Source: Dokdonella_A sp963834755 (GTDB lineage Bacteria; Pseudomonadota; Gammaproteobacteria; Xanthomonadales; Rhodanobacteraceae). Taken from it: 64,000 nucleotides of DNA. The first letter of the stretch is position 1. Every line of letters begins with the position of its first letter. A program made the translations under genes and the position numbers. The notes beneath the pieces are model-generated. The model searched no databases. It saw nothing but the letters and a program-made list of their open reading frames with translations, and was not told the origin of the DNA. Where the stretch lies: contig CAWICQ010000001.1 in the NCBI GenBank assembly GCA_963834755.1, positions 62,001 to 126,000 of the forward strand, read 5' to 3'. This document shows, piece by piece, positions 59,674-64,000 of this stretch.

Positions 59674-61083
59674 ATGGATACGCAGACGCTGCTCGTCTAC
59701 CTCGCCAAGGCAAGCTATTTCCTCGCCGCGGTGCTGTTCATTCTCGGCATCAAGCGCATGTCCTCGCCGGTGACGGCGCGCAAGGGCATCGTGCAGGCCG
59801 GCATCGGCATGGTGATCGCGACGCTGGCGACATTCGCGATCACCGGCGGACACAATCTCTGGCTGATCATCGCCGGCATCGCGATCGGCGTCGTGCCGAC
59901 CTGGCTCTGGGGCAAGAAGGTCGCGATGACCGACATGCCACAGATGGTTGCGCTGTTCAACGGCATGGGCGGCGGATCGGCGGCGGCGATCGGCGCCGGC
60001 GAGTTGCTGAAATTTACGCAGCCCGGTGCGGAAACGCCGGCGCTCGTGACACTTGCGCTGGCGGTCGTCGGCGCGCTGATCGGCTCGATCTCGATGACCG
60101 GCTCGATCATCGCCTGGGCCAAGCTCGACGGGCGCATGGACAAACGCTTCACGTTCGGCGGCCAGCAGATCGTCAATTTCGCGGTGTTGGCAGCGGCCGT
60201 GCTCGCGGGTGCGGCGATCGTGTTCTGGAAACTCGATGCGAATCTCGTCGTCGTGTTCTTCCTGCTCGCGCTTGCGTTCGGCGTATTGATGACGTTGCCG
60301 ATCGGTGGTGCGGACATGCCGGTCGTGATCTCCCTCTACAACGCGCTGACGGGTCTTGCGGTCGCGTTCGAAGGTTATGTGATGCAGATCGAGGCGCTGA
60401 TCATCGCCGGCACCGTGGTCGGCGCGGCCGGCACGTTCCTGACCCAGCTGATGGCGAAGGCGATGAATCGTCCGATCAGCAATGTGCTCTTTTCCAATTT
60501 TGGCGGCGGCGGCGGCGCAACCGAGATCGCCGGCTCGCAAAAGCCCATCGAAGCGAGCGACGCGGCCTCGCTGCTCTATCTCGCCGACAAGGTCATCATC
60601 GTGCCGGGTTACGGCATGGCCGTCGCGCAGGCGCAGCACAAGATCTGGGAGCTGTCGCAGGCGCTGATCAAGGCCGGCAAGGACGTCAAGTTCGCGATCC
60701 ATCCGGTCGCCGGCCGCATGCCCGGCCACATGAACGTGCTGCTCGCCGAAGCCGGCGTTCCGTACGATCTGATCGCCGATATGGACGAGATCAATCCCGA
60801 GTTCAAGACCTGCGATGTCGCGATCGTGATCGGCGCGAACGACGTGGTGAATCCGGCCGCGAAGACCGACAAGTCATCGCCGATCTACGGCATGCCGATT
60901 CTGGATGTCGTCGATGCGAGACAAGTGATCGTGATCAAGCGCGGCAAAGGCACCGGATTCGCGGGCATCGAGAATGCGCTGTTCTATCAGGACAACACGC
61001 GCATGTTGTACGGCGACGGCAAGGAAGCGGCGAATCGCCTGATCTCGGAGCTCAAGGCGATTGAAGGCGGCGGCGGACACTGA
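59674..61083 (+). CDS. pntB: NAD(P) transhydrogenase subunit beta
   Basis: This 469-residue protein has nine TM helices in the N-terminal half (GMGGGSAAAIGAGELL, GADMPVVISLYNALTGLAV) and the C-terminal NADP-binding domain with VIIVPGYGMAVAQAQH, HPVAGRMPGHMNVLLAEA and GANDVVNPAA. It completes the PntAA-AB-B complex of the inner membrane. Confidence 0.95.
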   Translation: MDTQTLLVYLAKASYFLAAVLFILGIKRMSSPVTARKGIVQAGIGMVIATLATFAITGGHNLWLIIAGIAIGVVPTWLWGKKVAMTDMPQMVALFNGMGGGSAAAIGAGELLKFTQPGAETPALVTLALAVVGALIGSISMTGSIIAWAKLDGRMDKRFTFGGQQIVNFAVLAAAVLAGAAIVFWKLDANLVVVFFLLALAFGVLMTLPIGGADMPVVISLYNALTGLAVAFEGYVMQIEALIIAGTVVGAAGTFLTQLMAKAMNRPISNVLFSNFGGGGGATEIAGSQKPIEASDAASLLYLADKVIIVPGYGMAVAQAQHKIWELSQALIKAGKDVKFAIHPVAGRMPGHMNVLLAEAGVPYDLIADMDEINPEFKTCDVAIVIGANDVVNPAAKTDKSSPIYGMPILDVVDARQVIVIKRGKGTGFAGIENALFYQDNTRMLYGDGKEAANRLISELKAIEGGGGH

Positions 61084-61110
61084 TCTCGATCGGACCGTTC
61101 GCCCTCGCTG

Positions 61111-61560
61111 TCAGTCGCGGCGTGGCGCCCGCACTGCCCAAAGCGTTCCAATCGCCGCGACGATGAGCGCCAGCGCGACGATGGCCATGCCGCCCGCATC
61201 GAGATTCGCCCACGCGATGTCGATCGCCATGCGCGGCGCCATCTGCAGCAGCGCATCGCGCATCGGCAGGCCAAGCAGCGATGCGACCTGCGCAGTCGCC
61301 TGCAAGTAAAGCGAATACGCACACGCGAACGCGACGCATACGACCGCGATGGCCGCGCCCGAGACGCGTCCGGCGAATCCGTGCGCGCGAAGCGCCCACA
61401 CCACGCCGGCGGCGACCGGCAGCGACAGCGCCATCAGATCGTGGCGCGCGTACAACGCAAGCAGGCACCAGACCGCGCCGCCGGCGAGTGCGCACATGAA
61501 CGCGGTCGCGACGCCGATCCAATACCGTGCTGCAGAGCGGGCTGCGGTTTGCTGCGCCAT
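61111..61560 (-). CDS. four-TM membrane protein of unknown function
   Basis: This 149-residue protein has four predicted helices: YWIGVATAFMCALAGGAV, DLMALSLPVAAGVVWAL, GAAIAVVCVAFACAYSLY and AIVALALIVAAIGTLW. Loops are short with no cysteine motif. It is convergent with pntB (28 nt). No family recognised. Confidence 0.65.
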   Translation of the reverse strand: MAQQTAARSAARYWIGVATAFMCALAGGAVWCLLALYARHDLMALSLPVAAGVVWALRAHGFAGRVSGAAIAVVCVAFACAYSLYLQATAQVASLLGLPMRDALLQMAPRMAIDIAWANLDAGGMAIVALALIVAAIGTLWAVRAPRRD

Positions 61561-61646
61561 CCGGCGATCCAGGCGTCGCCATCGGATGGCGGGAGGCGCG
61601 ATGATAACGGCGTGTGCGCTGCAATGTGAATCGTGCTGAATTTCCG

Positions 61647-62120
61647 CTATTTCGAATCGCTGGGTTCCAGCGACTTTCGGAAATGAAACGACGTAATCAC
61701 CAGGCCTTCGCGGAAATAGAAGCGGTGCGCCTGCTGGCGCTGGGTTCCGGAATCGAGATTGAACTGCTCGCAGCCCGAATCGCGTGCGAGTTGTTGCAGA
61801 TGATCCATCAGCGTTTTGCCGACGCCTTGGGAACGTTTGCTCTCATCGGCGACGAGGTCGTCGACGTACATCTGGACGCCGTCGAACGTGTTCTCGTGGA
61901 TGCGGTGCACCGCGACGCCGACCACATCGCCGTCGCGTATCGCGACGCACATGCGCGCGCCGTCAGCGAAAACGCGGCGCATCTTGCCGGCGTAGTCGTG
62001 CGGCAGAAGCGGGCGGAGCTGGCGATGCACGGTCTCGGCTTTGGCGAGCCAGTCCGGTTCGATGACGTTGCCCGATGCATCGTTGAGATCGACGACGCGG
62101 ATACTCGAAGTCGCCATCAT
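61647..62120 (-). CDS. GNAT-family N-acetyltransferase
   Basis: This 157-residue protein has the GNAT acetyl-CoA loop SKRSQGVGKTLMDHLQQLA and the C-terminal NLDSGTQRQQAHRFYFREG, typical of small cytosolic acetyltransferases. The start ATG overlaps the stop of the upstream flavin-protein gene (two ATGs possible). Substrate unknown. Confidence 0.88.
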   Translation of the reverse strand: MMATSSIRVVDLNDASGNVIEPDWLAKAETVHRQLRPLLPHDYAGKMRRVFADGARMCVAIRDGDVVGVAVHRIHENTFDGVQMYVDDLVADESKRSQGVGKTLMDHLQQLARDSGCEQFNLDSGTQRQQAHRFYFREGLVITSFHFRKSLEPSDSK

Positions 62121-62842
62121 GTGGGTGCCCCGTTCGCGCCGATCAATCTTTGCACGGACGAAGGCAAGTCGGAGCCGCGCGCGACGCTTTCGTCGGCGAT
62201 CGGAGCGCCATACATCGCGCGCTGCGGCACGACGCCCGCCCAGTACGGCAACGCGATGTCGGCGGCGTCATCCTTCGCGCTGCCGCTGCGCACTTTGGCG
62301 CTCGCGTCGTCGATTTCGAAGCGCAGCACGTGCGTCGCGGCGAGCTCGTTGCGATCCGGCGGCCGCGATTCGGACGCGCGTCCCGGAACAATCGCGTCGA
62401 CGAAGTGCGCGAGCGCGGCGACCTTTTCGTCAGGATCGGCGACAAGCTTCGCCGTGCCGAACGCGACGACCGAGCGGTAATTCACCGAATGATGGAAATG
62501 CGAACGAGCCAGCACGAGGCCGTCGACGAGCGTCATGCTGACGCAGGCCGGAATTCCGCCGCCAAGCGCGTTGACCAGGCGGCTTGCGACCGAGCCGTGC
62601 AACAGCAGCGCGTCGCCGACGCGCGCATACAGCATCGGAATGACGAACGGCTGACCGTTCGTTGCGAATCCAACGTGGGCGATCAAGCCGGCGTCGAGGA
62701 TTGCATGGATGCTGTCGCGGTCGTAGCGCGCGCGCGCCTTGGTGCGCTGCACGCGATAGCGCGCGGGCGAAGCCGTTTTTTTTGTCTGCGTCGCACGCTC
62801 GGGAGGCGCGGGCGCACCGCGCGGATCTGGGCGAACTGGCAT
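62117..62842 (-). CDS. pyridoxamine 5'-phosphate oxidase-fold (NimA-like) protein
   Basis: This 241-residue protein has a basic, Pro-rich N-terminal about 25-residue extension. It then shows a flavin-binding split-barrel: GLIAHVGFATNGQPFVIPM, LLLHGSVASRLVNAL and ACVSMTLVDGLVLARSHFHH, like the NimA/Pyridox_ox_2 group. It is divergent from a MocR regulator, a frequent arrangement in which the regulator controls the flavin protein. It shares an operon with the GNAT gene. Confidence 0.85.
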   Translation of the reverse strand: MPVRPDPRGAPAPPERATQTKKTASPARYRVQRTKARARYDRDSIHAILDAGLIAHVGFATNGQPFVIPMLYARVGDALLLHGSVASRLVNALGGGIPACVSMTLVDGLVLARSHFHHSVNYRSVVAFGTAKLVADPDEKVAALAHFVDAIVPGRASESRPPDRNELAATHVLRFEIDDASAKVRSGSAKDDAADIALPYWAGVVPQRAMYGAPIADESVARGSDLPSSVQRLIGANGAPT

Positions 62843-62888
62843 GGTCTGGATTCCTGCATCGGGACAGGTGAACTCTAGGGCCGATTAT

Positions 62889-62896
62889 TGGTACCA
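62889..62896. promoter_or_regulatory. palindrome in the MocR divergent promoter
   Basis: TGGTACCA, an 8-bp perfect palindrome, sits about 45 bp from both divergent starts. It is a candidate operator core for the MocR protein; weak evidence. Confidence 0.35.
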
Positions 62897-62935
62897 TGGA
62901 GCGCCACCATCGTCGGCAATGATGGAGCCAATTCC

Positions 62936-64000
62936 ATGTACCTCGATCTCGATGGCGACGGTCCGCGTTACGCGCAGCTGATCCGCTCGCTGAAAGGCGC
63001 GATCCTCGACGGCCGCGTGTCGGCCGGTGCGCGTTTGCCGGCGAGTCGCTCGCTGGCGCGCGAGCTCGATATCTCGCGCAACACCGTGCTCGCCGCGTAC
63101 GAGCAATTGCAGGCGGAAGGTTTCCTCGTCGGCCGCGTCGGCTCGGGGAGTTATGTCGCGAGTGTCGGCAGCCCGGCGCCGCAACGCCGAAACAGCGCGG
63201 CGCTGGTCGCACCGTTGTCGGCCTTCGCGCGCCGCGTGCTCGCGAACTTCGACGGGCGTTCGATTCCCGGACGTCAGCATCGCGGTCTGCGCTACAACTT
63301 GCAGTACGGGTTGCCGCTCGCCAATCCGATGCTCGCGAGTGTCTGGCGGCGCGAGTTGAATCGCGCGGCGGAACATGTCGAATTCGACTATCCCGACGCG
63401 CAAGGTCTCGCTGCGTTGCGCGAACAGGTTTGCGATTATCTAGCGCGCCGTCGCGGCGTGCCGGCGACGCCCGATGATGTGCTGATCGTCTCCGGCACGC
63501 AGCAGGCGTTCGCAATGGCGGCGCGAGTGTTGATCGAACCCGGTGAAGCGGTCGTGCTCGAAGATCCGCATTATCGCGGCGCGCGTCAGGTCTTTACCGC
63601 GCATGGTGCGCACGTTCGCGGTTGTCGCGTCGATGCCGAAGGCCTGGTGCCTTCGGCACTGCCCGATCACGCGCGACTCGCAGTCGTGACGCCTTCGCAT
63701 CAGTTTCCGACCGGCGCGCTGCTGCCGCTCGCGCGTCGCGTCGAATTGCTCGAATGGGCTGCGGCGCAACGCGCGTGGCTCATCGAAGACGACTACGACG
63801 GCGAATTCCGTTACGGCGGCCGTCCGCTCGCCGCGCTGAAATCACTCGATCGCGATGGGCGCGTGATCTACATCGGCAGTTTTTCGAAGGCGTTGTTTCC
63901 GGCGCTACGGCTCGGCTACATGGTGCTGCCACCGGCGCTGCGCGACGCCTTCGTCGCGGCGAAATGGCTCGAGGACCGCGGTTGCAACGCGCTCGAGCAG
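62936..64000 (+). CDS. MocR/PdxR-family PLP-dependent regulator, 3' truncated
   Basis: 355 residues are visible and the gene runs off the right edge. The N-terminal GntR winged helix (YAQLIRSLKGAILDGRV, SRSLARELDISRNTVLAAY, GFLVGRVGSGSYV) is joined by a linker to an aminotransferase-fold domain with SGTQQAFAMAARVL, DDYDGEFRY and the PLP lysine in GSFSKALFPALRLGY. It probably senses PLP or an amino compound and controls the divergent flavin protein. Confidence 0.92.
   Translation, partial: MYLDLDGDGPRYAQLIRSLKGAILDGRVSAGARLPASRSLARELDISRNTVLAAYEQLQAEGFLVGRVGSGSYVASVGSPAPQRRNSAALVAPLSAFARRVLANFDGRSIPGRQHRGLRYNLQYGLPLANPMLASVWRRELNRAAEHVEFDYPDAQGLAALREQVCDYLARRRGVPATPDDVLIVSGTQQAFAMAARVLIEPGEAVVLEDPHYRGARQVFTAHGAHVRGCRVDAEGLVPSALPDHARLAVVTPSHQFPTGALLPLARRVELLEWAAAQRAWLIEDDYDGEFRYGGRPLAALKSLDRDGRVIYIGSFSKALFPALRLGYMVLPPALRDAFVAAKWLEDRGCNALEQ

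Overview
The window is chromosomal DNA of a GC-rich gammaproteobacterium. It most likely comes from the Xanthomonadales (Rhodanobacteraceae/Xanthomonadaceae type). The reasons are the cbb3 oxidase gene order, the mutY-yggX / ftsY / rsmD / coaD / ferredoxin-ggt neighbourhood, the GGGATTCGGGATT-type intergenic repeats, and a large palindromic intergenic element of a kind I associate with that order. This is inference from gene content; no 16S or marker search was possible.

Layout. 1-0.6 kb: end of a class-III aminotransferase. 1.4-6.7 kb (minus strand): a tightly coupled operon with a ureohydrolase-fold protein, two 4-TM small multidrug resistance (SMR)/ArnE-like halves, an alpha/beta hydrolase, a FemAB/BioF2-like GNAT, an acyl carrier protein and a ketosynthase. 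Its product is unknown to me, and it is my best candidate for an undescribed pathway. 6.8-11.2 kb: small exported proteins, a truncated DUF4136 gene and a GT4 glycosyltransferase. 11.3-19.6 kb (minus): a complete ccoNOQP-x-GHIS-tauE-like operon for cbb3 cytochrome oxidase and its copper/heme assembly.

19.8-33.6 kb: a low-oxygen/energy-stress island. It holds five universal stress proteins, a triple-BON protein, PRPP synthetase, an AMP-phosphorylase-like enzyme, an acetyltransferase with a histone-H1-like tail, acetate kinase, a MaoC-phosphotransacetylase fusion, a beta-CASP nuclease, a zinc alcohol dehydrogenase and a CRP/FNR regulator. Six sites of the form TTGAT/C-N4-ATCAA/G sit about 60-100 bp before the transcription units, including ccoN, and tie them into one probable FNR-type regulon. 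The local FNR-like protein lacks the [4Fe-4S] cysteines. 33.6-36.4 kb: a response regulator/hybrid histidine kinase operon.

36.7-41.3 kb: a lower-GC, decayed accessory patch. It contains a beta-helix-protein remnant, a dead IS3-family element inserted into a HsdR_N-methyltransferase pseudogene, and a frameshifted Mrr-like nuclease, next to tRNA-Phe(GAA). 41.5-44.3 kb: a BlaI-type repressor and a BlaR1/M56-like protease carrying unusual SDYE repeats, with a palindromic operator in front.

44.4-64 kb: mostly housekeeping genes (yggX, mutY, ftsY, rsmD, coaD, ferredoxin, ggt, NUDIX hydrolase, Xni-like nuclease, nitroreductase, pntAA/AB/B), several lineage-specific small proteins, a ~680-bp palindromic repeat element at 49.3-49.9 kb, and a MocR regulator divergent from a flavin-binding (PNPOx-fold) protein at the right edge.
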